From assembly GCA_007119985.1 (NCBI GenBank), contig SKOQ01000076.1:1-5912 (forward strand): 5,912 nt of DNA. Direction: 5' to 3'. How positions within the stretch are numbered: position 1 is the stretch's first letter; each line of letters starts with the position of its first letter. Under the pieces are notes generated by a model, which saw nothing but the letters and a program-made list of their open reading frames with translations, did no database searches and was not told the origin of the DNA. The DNA is from Marinospirillum sp. GTDB lineage: Bacteria > Pseudomonadota > Gammaproteobacteria > Pseudomonadales > Halomonadaceae. Of the stretch, positions 1 to 4,768 are shown in pieces. The position numbers and the translations under genes are program-made.

Positions 1-531
1 GATCAGCAGCTGGCGCATCTGGGCATGGAAAAAAGTCAGTTTAAACTTGCCTTTCAACGCGCCGCCCATTATCAGGCTAGCGGCCTTGATGAAGTGGAGT
101 TTCTGATCGCACCTAACCCCGGCCAGCCCGCCAAGCCGCTCATCAGAATCGCCTCTGGCGGTGAACTGTCGCGCATTAGTCTGGCGATTCAAGTGGTCAC
201 CGCGCAAACCAGCAGTATTCCCACGCTGGTCTTTGATGAGGTGGATGTGGGTATTTCTGGCGCGACTGCCGAAATTGTAGGGCGCTTACTCCACCAACTG
301 GCGCAACGCGGGCAAATTCTCTGCGTGACTCACCTGCCACAAGTGGCGGCGCAGGGCGATCAGCATTTGCATATCCACAAAGAAAGCGATGAACACTCAA
401 CACTCACGCGGATGCAGCTGCTGGATCAGGCTGGGCGTATTGCCGAGCTAGCACGGATGCTAGGCGGTATTCACCTGTCTGCCCAAACCCTAGCTCATGC
501 TCAAGAAATGCTCCAAAGTCGCCACCATTAG
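1..531 (+). CDS. recN: DNA repair ATPase RecN, C-terminal part (5' end outside window)
   Basis: RecN is an SMC-like ABC ATPase that acts at DNA double-strand breaks during recombinational repair. The reading frame is open from base 1, so the ATG at 25 is internal and the gene begins upstream. About 176 residues remain, roughly the last third of a protein usually near 550. They hold the C-terminal half of the ATPase head in the expected order: the ABC signature SGGELSR (154-174), the Walker B strand TLVFDEVDVG with Asp-Glu at 235-240, and the H-loop CVTHLPQVAAQGDQH with its His at 331-333. The end (ELARMLGG, then a short helix) matches the family C-terminus. Walker A and the coiled coil would lie upstream. 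The gene ends with TAG, and a terminator follows 15 bases later. Identification is firm; only the upstream part is unknown. Confidence 0.97.
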   Translation, partial: DQQLAHLGMEKSQFKLAFQRAAHYQASGLDEVEFLIAPNPGQPAKPLIRIASGGELSRISLAIQVVTAQTSSIPTLVFDEVDVGISGATAEIVGRLLHQLAQRGQILCVTHLPQVAAQGDQHLHIHKESDEHSTLTRMQLLDQAGRIAELARMLGGIHLSAQTLAHAQEMLQSRHH

Positions 532-545
532 CCGCACTCAGCATC

Positions 546-572
546 AAAAAGGCTCCCTAAGGAGCCTTTTTT
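546..572. terminator. Bidirectional intrinsic terminator between recN and fur
   Basis: An 11-bp perfect stem (546-556 pairing with 561-571) closes a CTAA tetraloop. The core is GGCTCC/GGAGCC, with an A tract on the left and a T tract on the right. Read from either strand, the hairpin ends in a U run. It sits between the 3' ends of two convergent genes, so it can serve both recN and fur. Confidence 0.93.
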
Positions 573-593
573 AATCGCTATTCCCGCTTGGGC

Positions 594-1010
594 TTACTCT
601 GCGTCTTTTTTACGGCGCACATATAAAACCAAAGAGTGATCCACCAACTCAAGGCCATGCGCCTTCGCCAGTGCATGTTGGCGCTTCTCGATCTCTTCAT
701 CGAAAAACTCGATCACTTCACCGGTATCCACATCCACCATATGATCGTGGTGCTTCTCGCCCGCCAGCTCAAAAACAGCATGGCCACCATCGAAATTATG
801 CTTATCCACCAAGCCTGCCGCCTCAAACTGAGTCAGCACACGGTAGACAGTTGCCAAACCGACGTCTTCACCATGCTCAATCAGAATACGGTAGACATCC
901 TCCGCGCTGAGGTGATCTTCTGCGTGTTTCTCAAGCACTTGCAGTATCTTGATCCGTGGCAAGGTCACTTTCAGGCCGGCTTTTCTTAACTCATGATTTT
1001 TGTCTGCCAT
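594..1010 (-). CDS. fur: Ferric uptake regulator Fur (cysteine-free form)
   Basis: Fur is a dimeric metal-sensing repressor that with Fe(II) binds operators of iron-uptake genes. The 138 residues cover the whole family. The N-terminal winged helix includes KAGLKVTLPRIKIL (10-23) and the recognition-helix signature GLATVYRVLTQFEAAGL (51-67). The C-terminal dimerisation and metal domain starts around HNFDGGHAVFEL (71-82). By alignment from memory to P. aeruginosa Fur, one metal site would be H33, E81, H90, E101 and the other H87, D89, E108, H125; all are present. The CxxC structural zinc motif of E. coli Fur is replaced by D-V-D-T around residues 93-96, and the protein contains no cysteine at all. 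The start is ATG at 1010 with AAGAGA about 8 bases upstream. It is divergent from bamE. I saw no convincing Fur box in front of it, so autoregulation cannot be claimed. Confidence 0.97.
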   Translation of the reverse strand: MADKNHELRKAGLKVTLPRIKILQVLEKHAEDHLSAEDVYRILIEHGEDVGLATVYRVLTQFEAAGLVDKHNFDGGHAVFELAGEKHHDHMVDVDTGEVIEFFDEEIEKRQHALAKAHGLELVDHSLVLYVRRKKDAE

Positions 1011-1035
1011 CAGAATTCTCTTTTATAAAGTGATC

Positions 1036-1080
1036 AGAATGCTTAGCCCAACGGCTCGCTTGTGAGTAGAATGCTTTAGC
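1036..1080. repeat. Near-perfect direct repeat in the fur-bamE spacer
   Basis: AGAATGCTTAGC at 1036-1047 recurs as AGAATGCTTTAGC at 1068-1080, differing by one inserted T. The copies begin 32 bases apart, close to three helical turns, so they face the same side of the DNA. The second copy lies between the proposed -35 and -10 of bamE; the first lies just upstream of the fur ribosome binding site. The pair could be an operator for a regulator of either gene, or chance; no matching regulator is known to me. Confidence 0.5.
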
Positions 1081-1089
1081 AGGTATTAT
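1060..1089 (+). promoter_or_regulatory. Candidate sigma-70 promoter of bamE
   Basis: TTGTGA (1060-1065) and TATTAT (1084-1089) are separated by 18 bases and match the -35 and -10 consensus at 4 and 5 of 6 positions. Transcription would start near 1096, about 28 bases before the bamE ATG. On the opposite strand the same AT-rich spot reads GATAAT and could be a -10 for fur, though its upstream -35 is poor. This is inferred from consensus matching only. Confidence 0.45.
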
Positions 1090-1123
1090 CGACTGAACTG
1101 ACTCAGAGTTAAAGCGCTTCACC

Positions 1124-1465
1124 ATGAAAAATCCGACTAAATTACTCACCTTTGTTTTTTTCGCCCTGTTTTTAAGCGGTTGCGGCCTTTTTTCTCCTTT
1201 CCAACAGGAAATTCAACAGGGCAATCTGCTCGATCAAGACGATGTGGCCCAACTGCGTGAAGGCATGACCGCCGAACAGGTCACCTTCTTGCTCGGCTCT
1301 CCCTTGCTTCGTGACCCTGAGCGCCCGCTTGAATGGCACTATATTGAGCAAAAGCGTGTAGGGCGCGCCCTGGTGCACCGCCATGAAGTACGACTGGTTT
1401 TTACTCAACAGCAAGGACAACTGCGCGTGGCATCAATTGAAACCACTCGCTTGACCAACCAGTAA
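1124..1465 (+). CDS. bamE: Outer membrane assembly lipoprotein BamE (SmpA/OmlA)
   Basis: BamE is a small lipoprotein of the BAM complex, which folds β-barrel proteins into the outer membrane, and is anchored on its periplasmic face. The 113 residues start with a lipoprotein signal: Lys2 and Lys6, a hydrophobic stretch, then the lipobox LSGC with the lipidated Cys at 20. Residue +2 of the mature protein is Gly rather than Asp, which fits outer-membrane sorting by Lol. The family core follows: QQGN (31-34), the LREGMTAEQV segment (44-53), LLGSPLL (56-62) and the β-strands through WHY (71-73) and VRLVF (89-93). The ATG at 1124 lacks a strong Shine-Dalgarno; the only purine run, CAGAG at 1104-1108, is too far away. 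It is still the only start that gives a complete signal peptide. Its position divergent from fur matches Pseudomonas omlA. Confidence 0.95.
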   Translation: MKNPTKLLTFVFFALFLSGCGLFSPFQQEIQQGNLLDQDDVAQLREGMTAEQVTFLLGSPLLRDPERPLEWHYIEQKRVGRALVHRHEVRLVFTQQQGQLRVASIETTRLTNQ

Positions 1466-1515
1466 AGCTCAGCCTAAGATCAGATACAAACCCACATCCA
1501 AGGAAGGGACTAGCC

Positions 1516-2202
1516 ATGCAACCAGTAGGAACAAACAACCTATTCAACTCGATGGCATTTCAGTCTTTTACTGAAAAAAGCAATCAACAGCTTGTTGATC
1601 CTCAACGTTATGCTGATTTCACGGTAGAAGTTGGTGAAGAAACCAGCTCCAGAGGGATTTTAGGCGGTGTACTGAGTCAGGAAGACTATGACAAGTTCAT
1701 GGAAATCATCAAAGACTTTAATGTACTTGATGCCAGCACCAATGAAATGAAGCAGCTAAGAAGTCAACTGATTCAAGCAGGATTAATGGATTACGAAGTC
1801 GGCAGCACGTTCAGTGGACCTGCCACCTTTGCACTCGATAAAAACCCAGCAAATTATGATAAGAAATACAATCAGCTCGGTTATCAGTTTGGAAAACTGC
1901 CACGTTACGCAGGCAAAGAATACGATCAAGTACGCGATAAAGTCATAGATGCTTTTAAAATTGTCGCTGCTGTTGCCAACAGCTCACCTGCTACGGGCCA
2001 AACTATCTCACCTGATGTCGGTTACACACCAGAAACTCCAGCTGGCGTTCAGGTTGATATCTCAGAGTTTGCTCAACGTCTCGCTGCTGGTGAGGATATC
2101 GAAGAAGACAAAGAGCCAGATCTGATGGAGATCATCAAGGCGCTTCAGCTTGCAGCACAAATGCGCCGTGAAGCTGAACAGCATAATGAAGAAAAGGAAT
2201 AA
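1516..2202 (+). CDS. Unrecognised acidic soluble protein, 228 residues
   Basis: I do not recognise the family. The start is well supported: ATG at 1516 follows AAGGAAGGG (1500-1508) at 7 bases. There is no signal peptide or membrane segment, so the product is probably cytoplasmic. It has no Cys and no Trp, and about 38 acidic against 22 basic residues. The N-terminal 30 residues are Asn/Gln/Ser-rich and likely flexible. A helical-looking block follows (SQEDYDKFMEIIKDF, then NEMKQLRSQLIQAGL, about 54-90), then a Tyr/Lys/Asn-rich centre (about 105-135), a Pro/Thr/Gly linker (about 155-178), and an acidic C-terminal helix with EDIEEDKEPD before LMEIIKALQLAAQMRREAEQ. Hand counts of four 60-base rows give about 42% GC, against 60% in one bamE row. 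It also uses AGA and ATA codons. It lies 50 bases after bamE with no clear terminator between, so read-through is possible. Recent acquisition is an inference. Confidence 0.8.
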   Translation: MQPVGTNNLFNSMAFQSFTEKSNQQLVDPQRYADFTVEVGEETSSRGILGGVLSQEDYDKFMEIIKDFNVLDASTNEMKQLRSQLIQAGLMDYEVGSTFSGPATFALDKNPANYDKKYNQLGYQFGKLPRYAGKEYDQVRDKVIDAFKIVAAVANSSPATGQTISPDVGYTPETPAGVQVDISEFAQRLAAGEDIEEDKEPDLMEIIKALQLAAQMRREAEQHNEEKE

Positions 2203-2239
2203 AGCAGGTCATATCCGAAGATCAACCCTGCTCTTTTTT
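2203..2239. terminator. Weak candidate terminator between convergent genes
   Basis: AGCAGG (2203-2208) can pair with CCTGCT (2227-2232) around an 18-base loop, followed on the + strand by CTTTTTT (2233-2239). On the minus strand the hairpin is followed only by TTATT. The stem is short and the loop long, and it overlaps the last codons of rnfH. It is well placed just after the stop codon at 2200-2202 and could end transcription of the 228-residue gene. Confidence 0.4.
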
Positions 2240-2509
2240 CTCCGCTCTTTTTGCTCTAGATTGTTTGGGATCGGCAATCAGCGGGCGATAGATTTCAACA
2301 CGATCCCCTTCCCTGACTTGTTCCTGCTCAGGCTTGGCAACCAGCTTGCCAAAAATGCCTAAGCGCGCGTTGGTCAGATCCAGTCCTTCAAAGTCTCGAT
2401 CCAGTCCTGAACGCAGCGCGGCCTCACGCACACTGGTGCCTTCTTCTACCTCAAGGACAGCGATTTTCTGACGTTCTGGCAGGGCATAAGCCACTTCGAT
2501 ACGCATCAT
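2222..2509 (-). CDS. rnfH: RnfH family protein (ubiquitin-like fold)
   Basis: This is a 95-residue member of the RnfH (UPF0125) family, small β-grasp proteins of unsettled function named after an rnf operon gene. Visible family features are the opening strand MRIEVAYALPERQ, the hairpin strand IAVLEVEEGTSVREAAL (about 16-32), NARLGIFGKLV in the middle (about 47-57), REGDRVEIYRPLIADPK near the end, and a basic tail (SRAKRAEKKEQ). The length is typical. Its ATG overlaps the ratA stop as ATGA, so translational coupling is likely. A second Met follows directly, so either may be the first residue. The ratA-rnfH pairing is a common gammaproteobacterial arrangement. No rnf genes are visible here, so a link to the Rnf electron transport complex is not supported by context. 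Confidence 0.93.
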   Translation of the reverse strand: MMRIEVAYALPERQKIAVLEVEEGTSVREAALRSGLDRDFEGLDLTNARLGIFGKLVAKPEQEQVREGDRVEIYRPLIADPKQSRAKRAEKKEQG

Positions 2510-2943
2510 TTTTTGCCATAGACCTCATCAGCTCGTTTAACAAAAGCTTCAACCTGACTTGATGCCATCTGCGCAAACAACGGGGTTAAGGCTTTGGACA
2601 CCAATCGTCCTGCAATTTCAAAATCGATCTCAAAATGCACCTTGCAAGCCTGCTCGTTGAGTGGCTTGAAGAGCCAGAGGCCGTCTAGCTTCTTGAAAGG
2701 ACCATCGACCAGCGTCAGCTCAATGCGTTCAGGGGCAAAAAGCTGATTGCGTGTTGTAAAGCGGTACTTCATCCCCGCCTTGCTCAGCTCCAATTCACCG
2801 ATCAAAAAATCTTCTTGGCGCTCAATCAAGCGTGCATCACTGCAACCTGGCAAGAATTTAGGGTAAGATTCGCAGTCATTAACCAGTTCAAACATCTCTT
2901 GCGCTGAATGCATGACCAAAGCCGAGCGGCTAATAAGACTCAT
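2506..2943 (-). CDS. ratA: RatA: START/COQ10-type domain protein
   Basis: The protein is a single-domain START-like (polyketide cyclase / COQ10-type) protein of 145 residues. In E. coli RatA was described as associating with 50S ribosomal subunits and inhibiting 70S formation; the related COQ10 family binds coenzyme Q, so the physiological role is debated. Family features seen are SRSALVMHSAQEMFELVNDC with YPKFLPGC (about 5-34), DGPFKKLDGLWLF (about 80-92), and the C-terminal helix region LTPLFAQMASSQVEAFVKRA. The frame stays open to an ATG at 2988, but the start at 2943 is chosen: it has GGGAG (2951-2955 on this strand) 7 bases ahead and begins at the usual family N-terminus MSLISRSA. The stop overlaps the rnfH start by 4 bases. 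It is divergent from smpB. Confidence 0.93.
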   Translation of the reverse strand: MSLISRSALVMHSAQEMFELVNDCESYPKFLPGCSDARLIERQEDFLIGELELSKAGMKYRFTTRNQLFAPERIELTLVDGPFKKLDGLWLFKPLNEQACKVHFEIDFEIAGRLVSKALTPLFAQMASSQVEAFVKRADEVYGKK

Positions 2944-2950
2944 AGAGTGA

Positions 2951-2955
2951 CTCCC
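2951..2955 (-). promoter_or_regulatory. Ribosome binding site deciding the ratA start
   Basis: On the minus strand GGGAG stands 7 bases before the ATG at 2943. The in-frame ATG at 2988 would add 15 residues not usual for the family (MLESCRLSGPLGSHS), which is why the shorter protein is preferred. Confidence 0.75.
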
Positions 2956-3096
2956 GAGTGGGCCTGATAAACGACAAGATTCTAACACGAGCCTGGGCTG
3001 TGCGGCGCACTCATCCCTCTCTCACCCTGATACACTCATCTGGTCACTCTCATCCATCTGACCTGCTCGCCATTTTTTATTGAAAGAGTTTTTATT

Positions 3097-3579
3097 ATGG
3101 CCAAAAAGAAAAAAGTCGATAGCAATACCATCGCCGTCAATCGCAAGGCGCGTCACGAGTACCATATTGAAGAAACCATCGAAGCGGGTGTGGTGCTGGC
3201 CGGTTGGGAGGTCAAAAGCCTACGCGCGGGTAAGTGCCAGCTGACCGATACCTATATTTTGATCAAGGATGAAGAAGCCTGGCTCCTAGGTTCACACATT
3301 ACCCCGTTGAATACAGCTTCGACCCATGTGGTTGCTGATCCAACGCGCACGCGCAAGCTCTTAATGCATCGCAAAGAAATTGCCAAGCTGCTGGGGCAGA
3401 TCAATCAGAAAGGCTTTACCTGCGTGCCTCTTTCACTCTATTGGAAGGGGAATAAGGTGAAGTGCCAGCTGGCAGTCGTGAAGGGCAAGCAACTGCATGA
3501 TAAGCGCGCGACAGATAAGGACCGCGACTGGAACCGCCAGAAAGGCCGCATTATGCGCGAGAACACCAAGCAGGGCTAA
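3097..3579 (+). CDS. smpB: SsrA-binding protein SmpB
   Basis: SmpB binds the tRNA-like domain of tmRNA and delivers it to stalled ribosomes for trans-translation; its C-terminal tail probes the empty mRNA channel. The 160 residues equal the E. coli length. Visible family blocks are VNRKARHEYHIEETIEAGVVLAGWEVKSLRAGK (14-46) forming the start of the β-barrel, the DTYILIKDEEAWLLGSHITP strand region (51-70), the RKLLMHRKEI helix (87-96), PLSLYWKGNKVK (111-122), and the conserved basic tail HDKR...KDRDWNRQKGRIMR (134-154). The basic N-terminus (AKKKK) is also typical. ATG at 3097 follows AAAGAG (3083-3088) at 8 bases. The RNA partner ssrA begins 83 bases downstream on the same strand, which supports the call. 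No hairpin terminator is seen between them. Confidence 0.98.
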   Translation: MAKKKKVDSNTIAVNRKARHEYHIEETIEAGVVLAGWEVKSLRAGKCQLTDTYILIKDEEAWLLGSHITPLNTASTHVVADPTRTRKLLMHRKEIAKLLGQINQKGFTCVPLSLYWKGNKVKCQLAVVKGKQLHDKRATDKDRDWNRQKGRIMRENTKQG

Positions 3580-3640
3580 CACTCCTGCCAAAGCGCTTAA
3601 ACGGAACTTTTCGAGAGAGCTAGGGTTTAACGAAAGAGCG

Positions 3641-3649
3641 TGGTAGAAT
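3641..3649 (+). promoter_or_regulatory. Extended -10 promoter element of ssrA
   Basis: TGGTAGAAT is an extended -10 (TG-N-TAGAAT). No good -35 lies 16-18 bases upstream, which an extended -10 can tolerate. It would start transcription near 3656, about 7 bases before the mature tmRNA 5' end, leaving a short leader for RNase P to remove. This is inferred from consensus. Confidence 0.65.
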
Positions 3650-3662
3650 AGCGCTACATTTT

Positions 3663-4024
3663 GGGGACGTCCTGGCTTCGACGCCGGTAGCAAAACCTGA
3701 GGTGCATGCCGAGAGGGAAGTGACTCTCGTAAATCAATTGCTTCAATTGTTATAGTCGCAAACGACGACTCTTACGCTCTAGCCGCTTAAGGCTACTCAT
3801 GAAGCCATGTTGCCTATCGCCGGTGGATTGAGATTATGAGCGCAGCCAGATAGGATCGCAGCAAAGATCGCCTTCGTCGGCGCTGCTAAAACTTAATCGA
3901 AGGATCGCTGAAGGGTATCCTGTTCGTCGGAGACCTGCCAGTTAAAGCAAATGACGAAACTAAGCATGTAGATCCAAGGGCAGAGTGCCGACGGACGCGG
4001 GTTCAACTCCCGCCGTCTCCACCA
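3663..4024 (+). ncRNA. ssrA: tmRNA (transfer-messenger RNA)
   Basis: tmRNA rescues ribosomes stalled on mRNAs lacking a stop codon, acting first as an alanyl-tRNA and then as a short message. The RNA is 362 nt, one base shorter than E. coli. The acceptor stem pairs 3663-3669 (GGGGACG) with 4014-4020 (CGTCTCC), 7 bp including the usual G·U at the third pair. The discriminator A and encoded CCA end at 4024. The T arm is GCGGG/CCCGC (3997-4001 with 4009-4013) around TTCAACT. GGTGCATGCCGAG is conserved near the 5' side. Pseudoknot 1 can be drawn: CGAGAG/CTCTCG (3710-3715 with 3724-3729), with loop GAAGTGA (3717-3723) pairing TTGCTTC (3738-3744). The TAGTCGCAAACGACG segment leads into the tag frame, and AACTAAGCATGTAG precedes the T-arm side. 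The gene has its own promoter element and terminator and lies next to smpB. Pseudoknots 2-4 were not worked out. Confidence 0.98.
3758..3790 (+). CDS. tmRNA proteolysis tag reading frame
   Basis: The resume codon GCA is at 3758-3760, directly after the conserved TAGTC. The frame reads ANDDSYALAA and stops at TAA (3788-3790). With the alanine carried by tmRNA, the full tag is AANDDSYALAA. The terminal ALAA is the degron recognised by ClpXP and related proteases in E. coli. The tag differs from E. coli (ANDENYALAA) at two positions, the fourth and fifth encoded residues. Confidence 0.95.
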   Translation, partial: ANDDSYALAA

Positions 4025-4040
4025 CTTTCGCTTTAAAAAC

Positions 4041-4063
4041 AACCACCTACGGGTGGTTTTTTT
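4041..4063. terminator. Intrinsic terminator of ssrA, usable from both strands
   Basis: AACCACC (4041-4047) pairs with GGTGGTT (4052-4058) around TACG, and the T run extends from 4057 to 4063. The loop is C(UACG)G, a UNCG-type tetraloop known for unusual stability. On the minus strand the stem is followed by GTTTTT, so it may also end the transcript of the convergent gene whose stop is at 4120. The stem begins 16 bases after the tmRNA CCA end, leaving a short 3' trailer to be trimmed. Confidence 0.92.
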
Positions 4064-4119
4064 ATGCCTGCTGATCTAGAGATTGCGCTTCAGCAGCAAC
4101 CATCCACCTGGGTCGATGA

Positions 4120-4671
4120 TCACAAGCGGCGCTCTACTTTATAACGCTCTTGAACAAACCCATTGCCCGATGCGACCGCCTCAATCAGTGTGAGCTGCTG
4201 CGTTGGTGAAACGCCTCCAAATAAGGGGAGGCCAGCCCCAAGCAGAACAGGGATACGGGTGATGGTGAATTCATCGATCAATCCCTCCTTCAAAAACCCT
4301 TGTATCGTCACGCCACCATCTATGTAGAGATGCTGCATGCCCATGCTGGCCAGTCGCGCCACTAGGTCACTGGGCCGCCCTGATTCATGTCGCACAGCAT
4401 CAGCAAGTTGCTCAGGAATAAAGAGATCCGTGCTGGACAGCACCACCACTTGGATACCTTGATAGGGCCAAGCGTCAAAAGAGAGCACCTTCTCAAAGGT
4501 CTTTCGACCCATAACAATGGCATCGACACTGGCAATGAAGGCTTCATAGGTCAGGCCGGATAACGGCGCTGCATTGTACTCTGGCTTTGCAAGCCACTCG
4601 ATGCCACCGTCCAGTGTCGCGATATATCCATCAACACTGGCTGCAATAAAAACAGAACACTGGATCGTCAT
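4120..4671 (-). CDS. Dihydrofolate reductase family protein (RibD_C-type)
   Basis: This is a 183-residue stand-alone protein of the dihydrofolate reductase-like RibD_C superfamily, resembling the YwjB/YyaP group rather than FolA. These have an NADPH-binding DHFR fold; substrates are mostly unknown. Visible marks are the opening strand VFIAASVDGYIA (7-18), a GGIEWL turn (22-27), DAIVMGRKTFEKVL (50-63) with its MGRKT cofactor-binding turn, VVVLSS (75-80), and LYIDGGVTIQGFLKEGLIDEF (115-135) followed by PVLLGAGLPLFGG (141-153). The cofactor role is known for the fold, not shown here. The frame extends to an ATG at 4698, but the start at 4671 is chosen: GGAGGG lies 3 bases ahead, and the protein then begins at the usual strand. 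No clear promoter lies upstream, and the gene 98 bases before it runs the same way, so they may share a transcript. It converges on ssrA. Confidence 0.88.
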   Translation of the reverse strand: MTIQCSVFIAASVDGYIATLDGGIEWLAKPEYNAAPLSGLTYEAFIASVDAIVMGRKTFEKVLSFDAWPYQGIQVVVLSSTDLFIPEQLADAVRHESGRPSDLVARLASMGMQHLYIDGGVTIQGFLKEGLIDEFTITRIPVLLGAGLPLFGGVSPTQQLTLIEAVASGNGFVQERYKVERRL

Positions 4672-4674
4672 TGG

Positions 4675-4680
4675 CCCTCC
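4675..4680 (-). promoter_or_regulatory. Ribosome binding site deciding the DHFR-like gene start
   Basis: GGAGGG on the minus strand sits 3 bases before the ATG at 4671; its GGAG part lies 5 bases away. The alternative ATG at 4698 has no comparable purine run and would add nine residues (MNQNLNGGP) before the first strand. Confidence 0.75.
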
Positions 4681-4768
4681 ATTAAGATTTTGATTCATCA
4701 GGGGCAGGCCGCCATCAGACCGCTTGGCCTAGCTCTAGGATGATGCAGCACCAGCGCGAGCTTGCTGC

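Noticed and set aside
636..989. Open frame on the + strand opposite fur
   Set aside because: It is antisense to a full-length, clearly conserved fur and has no recognisable features.
1020..1095. Possible Fur box or autoregulatory site in front of fur
   Set aside because: GATAAT on the minus strand (1085-1090) is the only Fur-box-like half; the neighbouring bases do not continue the 19-bp consensus.
1112..1119. Palindrome AAGCGCTT, repeated at 3591-3598
   Set aside because: Two copies of an 8-mer, one before bamE and one after smpB, share no common context; chance is adequate.
2150..2362. Small + strand frame overlapping the end of the 228-residue gene and rnfH
   Set aside because: It is mostly antisense to rnfH, lacks a ribosome binding site and shows no protein-like pattern.
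3433..3693. Minus-strand frame across the end of smpB and the start of ssrA
   Set aside because: It overlaps a conserved gene and a structured RNA; its Leu/Ala-rich translation reflects the complement of Lys/Arg-rich smpB codons.
3735..3749. CAATTG-CTT-CAATTG hairpin inside ssrA
   Set aside because: It is a perfect 6-bp hairpin on paper, but TTGCTTC within it is better used to form pseudoknot 1 with 3717-3723, as tmRNA structure requires.
4728..4768. CCTAG/CTAGG palindrome and GCAGCA/TGCTGC hairpin between the two minus-strand genes as a terminator
   Set aside because: Stems are 5-6 bp and neither is followed by a U run on the minus strand.
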